Shown here: positions 36,506-51,240 of the stretch, in pieces
Position numbering within the stretch: position 1 is the stretch's first letter
How the letters are laid out: each line of letters opens with the position of its first letter
NCBI GenBank assembly: GCA_024734555.1
Contig: JANPWX010000106.1
Coordinates: 1,611,150 to 1,675,149 of the forward strand
From: Trochalopteron elliotii
Lineage: Eukaryota > Chordata > Aves > Passeriformes > Leiothrichidae
DNA: 64,000 nt
Direction of reading: 5' to 3'
The notes under the pieces: model-generated
Told to the model about the DNA's origin: nothing
The model's database searches: none
What the model saw: the letters and a program-made list of their open reading frames with translations, nothing else
Translations under genes and position numbers: made by a program

Positions 36506-39500
36506 GAATTCTTCTAGTTCCAGGTATGACTTCTGGTGCTGGAAAATCCTGGAGATGAGCAGAGATGAGCAGGAGCATGTGCTCAGGCTAAAAATACTTG
36601 GGCCAAAATAACTCACTTTCATACATCATCTTCCCTGGGATGGAAGTCCATGGGGTTTTTTTGTATATTCATGGCAGGGAAGATGGGGATAAATCAGATT
36701 TAACTCAAAACTTCAATCCTTCACACACCTGTATAAGATTTGGGAAGCTCCTTAGGGGAATACTGTGGAACCTGACTTTTAGGAACCCCTCTCAATAAGG
36801 GCTGGTACATGTGAGCTTCAGCCTGAATTCCAGAAGCAGATCTGAAGAAACTTTATTTTCCCAATGCCTATGCACCACTGCTGCCAGCTGATCTGTCTTC
36901 AGTCAGTGATGCTGTACATACTAATAGGTGTTTATTTGTCAAACCTAGCCACAGAAGCATCTTATTTAGAATTAATTCCCACATCTGGGTTTATTTGTGT
37001 GTACAGTAGTGAGGCAAGTGACCCCTGTACTCTCGGGACCACATTTCCCTCTATGAAGGCAGCAGATCAATTCAGCAGCTCTTGTGAAGCTTCATTCCGG
37101 AAACTCAGGTCAATAGAAGTTAATCATACTTATTGATGCGAGGTCAGAATTGATGTGGGAGTAAAATTTGACCTGTCTGAGTGCTTCCTTGGTAACTTCC
37201 CTCTGTCACCAGGGTCTCACCAGCTGAGTGGGGTGGGTGTGCACAAGGCAGAGTGAAGGAAAGCTCCTCACAGACAGCAGTGGAGGGGATATTTCCTTTT
37301 AGATATTCCCTGGGCCAGGTCAGACAGATTTCTACTGCCCAGGTTAGATGTTATTGGTGTTGGCTAATTTAATTTCGTTATTCACTAAATTCAATACTGT
37401 TGTTTCAGTAGCACAGCCTTCCCCCGAGGCAGCACCAGTTCCCTCTCCATTTTCCTGGCATTGTGGATGAAGGGACAGCAATGAAATGTTCTCTGTGGCA
37501 TGACATGTTTTTTCCAAGTGTTCCTGATGACACATCTGCACTGTGCCCCTTTGGCAGAGCTGCCAGGGCTGGCAGAGTTCACAGCACAAAGACAACTGCC
37601 CTCACACCCAGGGTGCCACATCCTCACCATGCAGCAGAGAGCTCAGGCACCTTACCAGGAGTGGGCTCAGGACTCAGTTCAGTCCTGCAATTTTGCAAAA
37701 AATCCCTGGATTTTAACCCTGTGACTTGTGACAACCAGCAACACCTACAAAAAGAAAAAAACGAAAAGAGGGAAAAAATAAAAAAAACTCACACTGTGTA
37801 AAGCAGATTGTCAGCTGTGTTTACTGATAGACTATAGATTGGTTTAGCATGTAATTTTCTCTAGCTGAGTAAAATTAGCACCTTTGATCCAGCAAATATT
37901 TATATGCACATATTACTTGCTGGAATCATCTCCTGTGCTTTGTAACCAAGTCCTGTCCACTTGTCCTTAGGCAACCACTAGAACAAACTAATTATTAATT
38001 ACAAATTCAGACATATGCATAAAAACAAGATCCAGGTTAATTTTATGGTGCCTCTGTATTTTCTGTGCTTAAAAATTAACATCTCAACTTTCCCAAAATA
38101 AATTATACGAATTAACAGACTAGTTTTTAAAAGGTCTCATTGTGAAATCCCACTAAAAAAAAAAAAAAAAAAAAAAGGTAATGAAGAAGTAAATAAGATA
38201 TTTGAGCATGAACAAAAAGAAAAAATCAGATCCTGTCCCAGATCCTGTCCCAGATGGAGTTGAGAAGTTTGGCTCTGGATCTGAAGGCTGCTACACAAGA
38301 AATCCCCGACAGGCAGACAAACTAATGTGTCTCCCTCATCAGCTTCTGTGTCAGCTACAGCTGACTCTATTTACTTTTAGCACAGAGAAGGAACTGAGAG
38401 CAGAAGGAAAAGCAGAGAAACCTTCATTGATATTCACAATGCTGTCTTACATGATCAGCATTATTTTTGTCCAAGGAAACTCTTTCAGAAAATGGGAGAA
38501 AACAAGTGATGAGGTGGAAGAATGGCCGTCAGAGAGGAAGAAATGACCCCGTTGTGGAGGAAGGAGTTTGTTTTATTTTGTATTAAAGCACCATGAATCA
38601 TTTTGGTTTCTGTTTGTATATTGGGTATCAGAAGAGTGAGGTGGATTCAGTCTGAAAAAATTGACTTTTTTAGCATAGCTAAGCTAGACAAATTAGGCAT
38701 CTCTAATGATGAAGGCGGGTTGGCAGAAATTGCAGCTCACCCCGATGGCAAAAATCCCCACTTGTCCCCATTTGCATGCAAAATAAACGATGTCCTGAAC
38801 CCAGAGCAGAGCCCTGCTCAGAGCAGGGGTGCAAATCCAGGCACGGAGCTTTGGCAGGAGAGCCCTGCCCGGTGTCTGCCTGGCTGGGCTGCCCCTGCCA
38901 GCCTTTCCCAAGGCTGCATTCCCGGCCCCAGGGCAGCAGGAAAGAGCCCTGCCAGCTCCCCAGCAGCCAGGGGCCATTCTGCCTGCAGCACTGCCCAGGG
39001 CCCTCTCACATTTCCATGGATTCCTGTCACCAGGGATGGGAACCTGGAAGGAGGAAAAGCCTCTTTACCTGCGTGTGTCTGCTCTGGATGCAAAGCACAG
39101 TTGTATTTTTCCAGCCCTGCCATTCTGAAGGGGATTTTGCAGGTCCTCTCTCCTCGTTTACCCCAAGTGAGGGTTTCTCCCTGGCTGACAGAGCTCAATT
39201 TTGGCTCCAAGCATGGCATTTACACTGCTGGGAATAATATCCAAGAAGGCATGACTGACATGGAACTTCTAATTGACCATGATGTGATTCATTGGGAGGC
39301 TCACACTCTCTGAGTTAAAACAGCATCACTAAAAAAAAAAATCACTGGAAGCCCCAGGCTGTCTGGCAATCAAGTGCCCCAGGAGCCTTGAAGTGCTGTT
39401 GTGGGATGGTGATGCTGATGTGGGCTGTTTGCTGCAGGTGCAGCTGGGCTGGAGCTGCTGCAGCCCCTAACATGCAGCTCAAGCAGGGTCCAGCACTGCC

Positions 39501-39657
39501 TCTCCAGATGCAGACACTTGTTTTTTGGAAGTGGCTTTGCATAGGCCAGGAAAAACAGCCCTTCTGTGAGAGCATGGAGGCAGAAGGAATGAAGACTGAG
39601 ACAGGAAGGAGTGGGGTAAAGAAGGAACCAGTGACCATCACATTTTCTCAGACTAGT
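36506..39657. other. Intergenic, no gene seen
   Basis: It contains a run of 22 A at 38155-38176 and a doubled cagatcctgtcc motif near 38.23 kb. A 236-codon open frame at 38.60-39.31 kb overlaps open frames on both strands in a GC-rich patch and has no conserved motif; I do not call it. Confidence 0.7.
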
Positions 39658-39880
39658 CATGGAATCATAGGATTTCCTCAAATTAATCATAGAATTATAG
39701 GACAGTTCTGGTTAGAAGTTTTGGTTCATTCCCCCTGCAATAATCAAGGGCACCTTCAAGTAGACCAGGTTGCTCAGAGCCCTGTCCAACCTCACCTTGA
39801 ACACTTCCAGGGACGAGACATCCACCACTTCTCTGGACAACTTGTTCTGGTATTTCACGATGCTCATTGTCATTTTTTTC
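39658..39880 (-). mobile_element. CR1 LINE, 3' fragment (reverse)
   Basis: Starts with repeated CR1 termini (ggaatcatagga, aatcatagaattatagga), then ggttgctcagagccctgtcc and ccttgaacacttccaggga, a standard reversed CR1 3' region. The right boundary is approximate. Confidence 0.88.
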
Positions 39881-42800
39881 CCTAATATCTACATTGAATC
39901 AATCATTTTTTAGTTTTAAAACACCACCCATCCTTGGCAGTGCTCAGATCAGCCCTGGGAGTTCTAACCTGGAGAGGGATGAGTCTGGAGCAGCCCTATG
40001 CCAAGAGAGGAGACACAAGTGCCCTTTCAGCCAGAGTGAACTTTATCAGGTTTTTAATAGGAAAAAACCATTATCTGTTCACAAGAGCAGCCTTGTGAGG
40101 CTGCACATGCTCTCACTGCTTCAGGCAAACAGAAGTGGAAGGACTTTTTCCTATCTTTTGTGTGTGCAACTGCTATTTAATGTAAATGTACTTACCAGAA
40201 ATTGAATAACTCCCACACCAGTAATTTTATACCCATCCAACATTTAAATTATGAATGCAATAATCTGCAGCACCACGACTCACAAGGCAAGGCTAGAATT
40301 CCCAAGGCACGAAAAGTCTATTTTTAGACCTTTGCAGCTGAGATTTTTACTAGATGTAGAAATTTCCTCCCTTCTGCTGCCTCAGGGGTTAATTTGCGTG
40401 TGAAGTTTCAGGGTTTTGTTTTTCTGTAGTTCAGGGGGTCAAACCTGAAACCAGCAAAACAAACAAGCTGCTTTCGGGGGAAGGAGTGTGGGAAGAAATC
40501 CCCGTGCTCTGCTGGGGTGAGGGATTGCCTAACAGGGTTACTCTGAGGCAGAGAAGTGATGAAATTGGTTGTTCCTCTGAGAACATCCTCTGGCTGGGCT
40601 GTAACCTGGCTCAGGAGTGGTGTGTGTCCTCCCTGAGCAGGGGCTGTGCTGGAATCATTCCATCTCTAGTCCATGTAGCTGGCAGCTACAGAAGATGCTC
40701 CTGACTCATATTTGCAAATGCCATTTGAAATCTTGGGTTGTTTTCCTCACTATGTTTCTTAAGGGTTTGTTTGTTTGTTTGTTTGTTTTAATCTGTTTCA
40801 AGAACTTGGTGTTTTACCTGTTGCTTTTCTTCTCTGTGTGGTACCAAGGAGAGACTAAAACAGTGCAAAACTCTTGTTTCCCTCTGTGTGGCAACAGCAG
40901 AAAGTGAATGAGAGAGAGAAAAGGATCAGATGCACCCCAATAATCAGAAGCTCCTTTCTGCTGGACCCCACGAGGGGTCTGTGTCATCCAGAGCATGGAG
41001 GCAGCTCTGGTTCAGGCTGAGCAGCTCAGGGTTTCGTCACTTTTTGTGACACATAAAGGCATTTATCAGCAGTGCTCATAATAACTGGTGGATGAGATGT
41101 GGTGCTCCTTGCAAATCAGTGATGTTCTCCATGCCAAGCTCTGTCTGGAGTCACAGCCTGGTGAGAAATACCTGGCACTCTCCTCCCTTGACAAATCACC
41201 CCACTGCCATTTCTTGATCAGAGGCTGCCAAAACAGGAGCTCTAACACCACCTTGCCTCAAACCCAGCTGAGTGGCTGCTCAATGGCAAGAGTTAAACAC
41301 AGTTCTTGTGCCTCTGAATATCATCTGTGGACCATGTAGAGAAAAAGATGCTAAATCTCTGTCTCCCAGTGCCCTATGAAAGGCTCTAGCAGAGTAGGTG
41401 AACATTAAATTCCTCTCCTCTGCAAAGTAATGCACTACTTTCCCTGAAAACATCAGGCTTTGGTTGTGCTTGAGGGAAAAAAATATTAAAAAAAAAAAAA
41501 AAAGAAAATATTGTGACAAATGGAGATGCAATTCTTTTAAAACATTGTCTTTTTGAGAGGTAACAGCAACAAAAATTACGTGAAGATCAAAGAGAAAAGA
41601 GGCTGTGCTCAAGGATAACTCAAAAATAATATGGGGCAGTTGCTGAGCAACTCTCCAAAGCAAAGTATTGCTATTTTCTCGTCCCTTCCCCCATCTGTAC
41701 AAGAGGGATGGTGTCTAGTACTGGTCAAAGAAAAAGTCTGTGTGATTGCCTGGGTACAATTAGATCTAAGGTCTTTGCAAACAGCTCCTATCAGTCAGAC
41801 TCGAGCCATTGATCTTACATCTAAAGCACTTATTGAAAAATAAATTATGGGTTTTTTGATCTAATCCACTATTAAGGATTCCTTTCTTCCTTTTTGAGGC
41901 TGGGTAAATAAAATTCTTCCATCAGAACTTGCTTAATAATTATGCTGGACACACAGCAGGCCAAATCCAGAGGGTGAAGCAAAGCAAGGACTCAGAAGCT
42001 AAAGGCTGATTTCTTTTTCTCTGGTCTTTTCTTTTTTTGGTTGGAAGAGCTATTCTTTAACCAGGCACTGCACAGTGCTAAATGCATTCCAATAATCATG
42101 GTATTGTCTGTTATCTGCCTGGAGCTGAGAAGCACATGTGCCACAGGGATCTGCCTGCTGCAGAGTGGTTCCCCAGGACTTTACCTTTCTCCTCCCACAC
42201 TGGGTCCATCCTCGTCCTGCTTTTGTGCAGCTGCTGGCACTTGGTTCCAGATGCAAAAGTGCTTTTTTCCTCTAAGGAGGGGTTGTCAGTATCCATCCAT
42301 GGGGATCCTCCAGCATCAAGAGTGCACTGAGACCATCAGATGGAGGGGCAGATGCCATGACAGCTCCATAGCAGGGCTGGGACACAGCTCAGGTGGTCGC
42401 TGTCCCTCACTCCTGCTGGGGTCTCTGGGAAGATGTTTAGATCTCTGATATCCATGGAAATATATTGTGTCATCTGATTTTGTCACAGAAGGGAATAAAT
42501 TCCTGAGCTCCACCCCAGCCTGCAGAAATGGTGGGGAGGGAGATCCCACTTTTCCATCTCCCTCTCCAGCAGGGCAGGATGGAGATGTGGTTCAACACCC
42601 CACTGGGAAGGGTCCCTGTGAGCACCCTGGGAGTGGGGTCAGTCACAGGGTCAGGGACCACCGAGCCCCTGCTCTGCTCTTCTTCCCAGGGGATGGACCT
42701 GAGGCAAAACAGATGCTTGACCCTCAGCAACATCAGTGTGACAAGGCTTGCCCTGCTATTTCCCAGCGTGTTTTTTTTAATACCCCTTTGAAAGCAGTGC

Positions 42801-45800
42801 AGCCAGCTCAGCTCTGCCTCTTGGATGCTGGCAGGCTGCCACCCTTTAATTAAGCCTGCTGTTATGTCTGATACTGGTGGCAGTGTTTCAGGGCACCAGC
42901 ACAGAGGCTGTGGGAGTGGGAGCAGGAGCAGAAGATGAGGTGGCTGCAGAACTGTGTGGTGACTTGGGTGTTCAGGCTAACATGCCAAACTAAGGGTGTT
43001 GATTTTATCCTCCTCAGCGGTCAGATCAGCTCGTGAGCACAGATCCAGCCAGGCCATAGAAAAACTCCTTTTCCTGTAGGGATGAGGGCAGCTGAAAGCA
43101 GAGAGCATTGGTTTGAAACCCCACCCCTCACTTCGTGGCACAGAAGTGCTGCCAGAGAGCTCTCTGAAATTCCCTGGTGCCCGGGTGTGTGCCCACAGCA
43201 TCCCAGCCCAGCAGGCTCGACACTGCACTCACAGCCTATGCACAGGGGCAACCTGCACGTGGGTGAACGGGGCCTAAGCTGAGCTTCCAGCCCCGGTGAC
43301 AGGAGCAGGGACTGAGGAAGGGACAGCTTTAGCATCTCTCTCTGTGCTGGAGGCCAGACTGCAGGTAAAGTCTGGGTGGTTTTCCCTCCATTTCTGGCTG
43401 CTCCACATAGAGCAGCTCAAATTGACGTGGTCCCCCATCATGTGCATCAACAAAGTGAGTTGTGGCCAGGGACATTTCACTGCTACAGAGCCTCTTAGCT
43501 GCAAGTCATGATTTGATTTTAGTGCATTCTTCAGCCTCATTCCTCCTTACACAACACCCAAGAGCACAACTCTGTTCCTTCCTCTCCTCTCTTCACAGCT
43601 GCTGCCGTTGTGCAACCCCAGGATTGAATTTCAGTGCCACTGTGCAATGACCATGCACAGGACAGGATGACGAGGCACAGCAGGGAGTGTGCAACTCCAA
43701 ATCCAGGTTCCTGCAGCTCCCTGTCCCCACAGGCAGCCGTGGATGCTTTGGAAAATCAGCCTCGCGTTGCAAAACGAGTTGGGATGCTAACTGGGATGTG
43801 AGACTCTGCCACCACCAAGTGATCAGTGGAAAGAAGAGAGAACAGCCTGCTCGTGGCAGCACTTGTACAGCCTCAGACTGGTGCCCAGCACCCTGCGATT
43901 TGTATTCTGCCTCTTGATCTCCAGCAGCTGTGCCCTTCTGCCTCTCCTGATCTCCATCAGAGCAGCTCATCACTCCCTCAGCCCCACAAGGCTGAGCCGA
44001 TCTGCTCTGCTTGCAGATGATGCTGTGGACAGAGCCGTGTTGCAATTAAACACTCTGGCGGTTCTATGCTAATGAGAAGCAGGAACAGAATGCACAATGG
44101 CCGATAATTACCGGTGAGCAATTACAGACACAATTTTCCCTCTTCCTTGTCCTTGCACTGGTTTTTCCACTGTTCCACACTTGCTGGGTGCCTGACACAG
44201 CGACCAGAGCTCTGAAGATGATGAGCAGAGTAATGAAAAAGCTCTTTGAAGCACGTCCTTGAAGCTCCATGACCCCTGTTCACCCCTTCATGCCATGTTT
44301 CTGCAGCCCTGCTGGCCAGGGTAGTGAGCAGGAGGTCCACTTCAGGGGGTCTGAGCTGCTAAAAGTAGTGTAATTAAGAAACCACAGCTTAATCATGATA
44401 ATTGAATTAAAGGAGTATTGTGGAATTTTTCCTGCTTGTTTTCAAGAGGACTTGTAACTTTTTGAAATCCAGCTGCTGTAAATAGCAACTCATGTGCTTT
44501 CCCAATCACTTACCTTTCTTACTCAATACCGAATATCTATTTAGGAACTGGTTTTCAAAACACTGTGCACTTTGCACAATTAATTTGGGGAAGTATGTGG
44601 TGTGTCCCAGTGCTCAAAAAAATGCTGTGACAAGCTGAGGAGATCACACATATAAAGTTAACCTATAGAAACAAGTAAGCACATTTTTATGCATGCAGTC
44701 TCTGGTAGGATTGCTTAGAAATCGTGACGTGTTTTAAAACAATGCCATAATATTCTGAAATGCCAAATGTCACATGAAATATTATTCAGAATCACTTCTC
44801 TCTCCTTCCCAACCTGCCTGCAAACAAGTGGGATCTGCACAGCCCGGCCGTGGGTGCTGGGAACAGCATCAGCTGTGAGTGATGCATTATTAACCACTGG
44901 AATTATTAACTCTGTTTCAGAAAGCTCTTCTGTGCTTCTACTCCAGGTCGTTTGCAAAATTATTTGGAAAATTCTTCTTGCACCTGATCCCTCCCTTTTT
45001 TGATGAACCATGTTGTGCTGTCAGACAATGCTGATGGACAGCATAAAGCAAGGAGAAAGGGAAATAGCACCTGAGATGACAGGCAGAGCCTTTCCTACAA
45101 AGCACCTCACTCACAGAGTTAAAGCAGAGCAGAAGAAGGGGAGAATAAAAGGGAAATTGCACCGTGGGAGGCAGTGGCAGTGTGGTGGGACCTGGGTCCC
45201 TGTGGGGAAGGTGAATATCTCAGTTCCTCACCTACTGCCAGAGCTTTTAGCCACCAGGAAGATGCTGGTGGTGCCTGGCTCCAGTTTGGTCCCCTCCTCT
45301 ATTCCCTGGCTCTGCTTTTGCAGCTGTAGCTCCAGCTCCAGGGAGAACCTCTCCGCTCATGGGGCATCACTGCTTTGTGTCTCCTTCAATGTCTGGTTGG
45401 AAAGTAGGAAAACTCCCTCTTTGTAGTGATCAGAGATACCCCTGGGCTCCAGGAGAGCTGTACAACCACTGGGACCCTTGGCATCCTCACTCCATGCTCA
45501 GGTCTGCATCTCATTCCTATTTTTGCTGCACTTCTCTTTTTCCAAGCAAATTGCTGAGGAATCCTCCACCCACCAAGCACCAACCCAACCTTCATCAGAT
45601 AATACTGCCTGCTAAAATTTTAAGACAGGGGTTTTTATGTGGTTGGCACTCATTTTCAAGCTTCCCAGTGTCTTTTAGGCCCTGTGAAAGAAAGAAAAGA
45701 GACAGGTGGAAATGATTTCATGCTTGCCCTGACAGGGTGATGTTTCTCAGCCTCCACAGGGAGGAGATGTGTGTGAAGCAAGAGGGTAAGAGGAATTTCT

Positions 45801-48800
45801 GTGGCCAATGATTTTGGGATAAGCAGGTACATTTTGTCTTGCAGCCTAAAAGGAGATCTTGCTTCTGCATCCCCCAGATTCTTGCTTCTTTACTCTCTGA
45901 GCCTTCACCATGAAGGCAACTCACTGACTGGTCATCATTCCCTGGAGGTGTTGGATTTGACCAATGATCCTGCTGTGCTGAGGCAGAGAACAGCCAGGGG
46001 CATGACAGTAAACACCCTTCAGAGGGATGACCCAGCTCCTGCACACCTTGTTTTGCTCCAGCTCCTGTGTTACTCAGTCCCTTCAATTACACTGAAAGTG
46101 ATTAATGTTCCTTGTCCTCAACTTCTCCCTCCAGCAGGCTGCACTCTGGTTAGGCAGAGGTCAGAACCAGCAGGGTGTGATTACTCATTGGAGAGAGAAG
46201 GACTTTCAGTTCTTCTTTTTCCCTTTATTTTTTTTTGTTCCAGGATGGTCTGAACTCAGGTCACAGCAGCTGTGACATCCAGTGGCAGCTCTGTAGCCTT
46301 TGGAGTCCTCCAAGACAGCTTTCACAAGAAGAGCCCTCTCATCATCACAGTCAGGAAAAGGAGATTCCTGTTACTTACAGCCACAGAAAACTCTCTCCTC
46401 AGGCCAGAAGCCTCAGCAAAGCCCGGGGGAGCTGATGAGATGGATTTATTTGCTAAAACCCTGTTTGCTTCAGGCCAGACCAATAAAGAGACCTGCTGGA
46501 AGTCTCAGCTCTCCAGAGCCCTGAGGGCTCTGTTTCCTTTGCCCTGTACTATCTGTGCACAAATCTGATTCCAAATGATTTTTCTAGAGGTCAAACTAGC
46601 TTCAGCAACACGGATTTGGGCTTGGCAGAGGAAGACACTAGATAACAGCATAGGCAGAAATATCCTGAGCATCGTTACAGCTTTGCCTGCAGTGAGCTGA
46701 TGCTTCCTAAATGCTTCATCTTCCTCCAGTCACTGTGTCCCTTTTCACTCCTCTTCCCCATGCCTTTGTAGCTGGATGCCTCACATACTCTCTGTTAGTC
46801 TCTGCTGCCTTATAATGAACATCAAAAGAGTGAAAAGATGATGAATCGGAGATCAGGACCCAGAGCAGTTGTTAATAGAAGGGAATACATTAGGCACACC
46901 ACAGCTCAATAGGAAATATATTCTCCATCTGCCTTTGTTACACAGATCTAAGGGCAGGTTTGGCATTGTCTCAAGCAGACAGAGATGGGGTTGAGACAAG
47001 GTTTTTTATGAGAAAAGCCAGGAGTCAGGGAAAATCCTGGTACAGATGAAGGTCTTTCTAAATTAGAGTAGTCTGGAGCCTGCAGGTCAGGCTTTGGAAG
47101 GCAACGGGCAGGCAGGGGGAGCAGCATCCCTCTGGCAGCAAATTTATAACCTGGGAGCTGAACAGAATCCAGCCCCTTCAAAACTGGAGAATGGCCACAG
47201 TGGCTGACAGGGGTGAGACAGGGAACTTGGCAGAGCTGACAAGGACAGAGGGATGTGTTACCCTCTCCCTAGGAAGGGCACCTTTCTCTGGAGAAAACAC
47301 ACTTGATAACTGATGCTTAAGTGTTGGACCTTAAATCTTGAGAGGGTTTTTAGAGACACAAACACTTGAAATCCCAGCCTGAAATAGCAGCATCTCCAGA
47401 GGGATAAGAGAGATGGTGTCTTGGTGAAGGAGTGCTGCCCAAAGGGGCTGGGCAGATGCTGTTGCTGCATTATTTCATAGGAACCAGTGGAGAGGGAGAG
47501 AATAACAACAAGCTTCAGACCCTCTTGGCTAGACACTGCCCAGCACCTGGGGGCACCAGTTTTCATCATCACAGAAGCCAAATGGCCAAATAAACAAGAT
47601 AAATTTAGCTAGACTGCTGATTCTCCTGATCTCAGACACAGAGATTTGTTTGCCCTCTATGCTCCAGAGAAATGTTTCCCTCTATTCCATGTTGCTTACA
47701 CAACCACATATGCTTGGGGAAGAAGTGTCAAACAGGAAATACAAGCTTTATCTTACAGAAAAATCCCTCAGATACTGTGCCTGAAGCACCCTCCAGCTCG
47801 TAGGACACCTGAGGGGAGCCTCTGGGGACAGCTTCTGCTCTCCACTGCCCTGGCATGACTCAGAAGAAACTCTTTTGGTACAGTTAAGTTGGGCAGAGAC
47901 AAGAGCAAAGTTGTCTATGAGTTTGGAAGGGATCTGGAAAACCCAGGGTTCCATCATCCTCCCTGATGCACACCAAGAATTAATGGATTTGCATCTTTGT
48001 AAGGGGAAAGAGAATTGGGCCCACGTTGAGCAGCAATAATGAATTAAACTGAATAAAATTTTGATACATATTAGAGATATGTTAGTTACTATATAAAGTA
48101 ATACACTTAATTAGCCCGGGAAGTCTGTTAAATATTACATAAGGTTACCAATGAGTTCCTGCAGGAAGCAAGTGAGCTGACATTTGTAGGTCTCACATGA
48201 GAACCTGGTGGTAACTCTAGAGATATCCATGGACTCCATAAATGGGCTTAAACTCTCCCTCTCTAATTGCTTAGTGACCCGAAGTTTTATGAAGTCTGAT
48301 GGAATGCAAAGGAGCCCACTGTGCCACAGCTTGCACCATGGCCCAGAGAAACCCAGCTCATTTCTCCACAGCTGCTCTGTTTTCCATCTGCCTGGGAACA
48401 GAACTGGCTTTGATTGGAAATGTTTTAGTCCTTCCCAAATCTCCTTTTGTCACTCCTAACTCACACTGCTCGCTGCCATTAAGAGTATTAGAGACAAAGG
48501 CCAGCCTTGCCTCTTAAACCATCCCCTGATGGAGAACCAAATTTAACAGATACTTTTTCAACAGAGCTTTAACATCCACTCCTCCATGTGGCAAAATGCT
48601 TCCAGCATGGTTGGTAGCAGCTGCACACAGATTTCACATCTTCATATTCAGACCCTGCTGTCTCTCTCTGAAAACATCTATCGGTCTGAACAGCAGCTGC
48701 CAGCTCAGTCCAAGCTGACAGATGTAGGATGACTTCTGGTTTCATTCCTCACTGTGCTCTGAAATTTTCATTTTAAAATACAATAGTGAATTGGCCTTGA

Positions 48801-50149
48801 CAGGAATCGGGCGTTAACTCTGATCAGACAGTTACTTCATTACTAATGGCATTACTCATCCTGCTCTGCGGTGTTTTCCTCCCCCAGAGTCGTTAAACTC
48901 AACATTCCCCTGCTCACAAAAGTGCTGTTGGATTGAACAAGGGTAGAAATGTGACTTTTTGTGGTGACAAGGTGATTTGTAATTTTAAGGAGCTCGTTCC
49001 CTAGGAGCCAAAAGCAGTCATGGCTGTTTGAGACAGAGCCAACTATGAAAAGTCTGCCTGTACTTAACGATGCAATTTTTAATACTTTGGGAGTTTGGAT
49101 TTGCAGGTTACAGCTGGGAATGGAGAGAAAGAACAAAAGAAGGAAAGATGGAAGAAAAAGAAAGAAGTGAAAATGTACAGGAGACGTTTTGAACGCAGGT
49201 GGACACACACTTTGCTCAGATGGGGACAATTCCCCTCCAGAATTTGTGATCCTTCTCAGGGACTTGGTGGCTTTGTGGCCATTTGCAGCTCTCAGCACGT
49301 GTTGATTTGGGAGTGGAGATTTAGCTCTTCCCACCTTTCTGAAAGCTGGCTCACAGGTTATTTCTTAGCATTTTTAAGGATTATTCCAGTCATCATTATT
49401 TTTGTTCAACATCAAACTCACTCAATTATATCCCTTGCACTATGGTAAGGAAAAGACTTCTGCCACCAGCAGAAGCTGTTTTGACACCTGGCTGAGCTGG
49501 ATGAAGCAGATCCAGCCACCAATTTCCTCATGTCCCAGCCAGGTTGGGATTGCCGTGCTGGTTTTCAGTCCTAACAGCTCCCCAAGTTTTGACAGACAAG
49601 TTGTTGTTGGGTTTGTTTTTAAGAGAAATATATATCAAAGAGTAGCATTTCACTGCAAAGGCATCTCCAGCATGAGAAATGGTCTCCTGGTGGTTTCTGT
49701 GTCCTACTCGTTGATGCTGTATGTGAAATATTCATACTGAGGGTTTGTGCTGTATCTTGAGGGTCTGGCAAAGCAGGAGCTCAAGAGCTCCTTGAAGATT
49801 TTCCCCTCAGCCACTCTGGAATCTCTTTTCTCTGCCACATTGCCCTTCTCTTTACCCATGTGTGCTGGTAACTTGTAAGGGGATCTCAAAAAAGGGAATT
49901 TTCCAAACAGAATAAACATGTCCCATGATGAAAGGCAGAAGAAAAGGAAAAAAACCAAAGGGATGAGTTTCACAGTGACAGATACTTGTGTGAATGCCAG
50001 AGGACTTTCAGCCTTCATCAGTAAAGACATGAACACAAAGAGTTTTTTTAATAATCTCTTTCTTTAAAGTTTGTTTCGGAGACAAACTGGCTCCATGGGA
50101 CAGAAGTATGCAATGGAAAAACTAAATTTGCGTATATCCTCCTGGTTCT
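39881..50149. other. Intergenic, no gene seen
   Basis: About 10 kb with many overlapping small open frames in all frames, no splice-supported conserved segment and no RNA gene I can identify. It holds a TTTG microsatellite (40.77 kb) and A-rich runs (41.48 kb). The region is somewhat GC-richer at 42-46 kb, which explains the many chance frames. Confidence 0.65.
40766..40788. repeat. (TTTG)n microsatellite
   Basis: About six TTTG units in the intergenic region. Confidence 0.95.
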
Positions 50150-50398
50150 AGGTTTATGGAGAGCTATCTGTGAGCAAGATGGTGCAGACAAGAGAAGACT
50201 CTGAGTGTGAGGGCAGTCTGGAGGGCAGCTGCAACAGGTTGTCTGGAGGGATTATGGAGTCTTCATTCCTGGAGATGTTCAAACCCCAACCAGACAAAGC
50301 CCTGGACAACCTGCTGTATCTGACCCTGCTCCAGCAGAGGAGTTGGCCTAGAAAACCTCAAGAGGTCCCTTCCAGCCTGAACCATCCTGTGATCTGCC
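50150..50398 (+). mobile_element. CR1 LINE, 3' fragment
   Basis: Recognised by ggagatgttcaaaccccaac, gccctggacaacctgctgta and ggtcccttccagcctgaacc, ending catcctgtgatct. It belongs to a different CR1 subfamily from the copies at 24 and 26 kb. The left boundary is approximate. Confidence 0.87.
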
Positions 50399-51240
50399 AC
50401 CCCCAGCTCCTGCTCCTCAGGCACAACCTCAGAAAAAACAGAAATGAGGCTCAGGGGAGCTTGGAGCTGAGCTACAGCTCTGATCATCTGGAAAGGTTCC
50501 TCTGTACAGATCCACTAGGATTGAACAGCAGTCAGGAGATCTCCCTGCCCATGGCCTGATGGAGGGTGGTCAAAACACTCTATATTTACTTATATAAGCA
50601 CTTATGAGCATATGGTATATCTACACATGGCATATGTACTGTGTAAGTCAGGTCCAAACGTGAGCTGTCAGACCATCTGCTTGCATGTCTGAGTGTGATC
50701 TGCTTTTATTGCAGGTTGTGTGATTTCCTTTATTACCAAGGTGACACATTTCCTGAAATATATTAGAAATACACTTGTCTGGTGAAGCTAGAGAGAAACA
50801 TCATGATCAGGAAACCTGTAATCTGAGCTCTATCACCTCTTATTTATCCAACAATCCTGGCAATTTACTCTGGATAAACAGTAACTGTGATTTGTCCACA
50901 TTGTGTTTTATCACTTTATAAATTATCTTAGATACAAAGAAGGGGGTTTGCTTTCTAGCCGGATGTGAAAATTCTGAATAATGGATGACAGCTAACAAGC
51001 AGCAAACTGCTCCTAGGGATAGGAGTTGCACAGCACACACCCCATCGTTTGGAATTCGTAAACATTTCAATGAATACTAATGCTTGACTGAGTAGCTGGT
51101 GATTACAAATAACACCAGATCACAAACAGTCACGGAGTGAAAGTGGTTCGTGGGTTCATTAAACATCATGGGCTCCAAAAACAACAACAAAAAAAACCCA
51201 TGTTTCTCCATCACATCTGTGGTGACCGGCATAAAATTCA
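50399..51240. other. Intergenic, no gene seen
   Basis: AT-rich sequence between the CR1 fragment and the CpG island. Confidence 0.7.

Noticed and set aside
38603..39313. A 236-codon plus-strand frame in the intergenic region
   Set aside because: Several frames on both strands are open in the same GC-rich patch, and I recognise no domain, splice structure or conserved segment.
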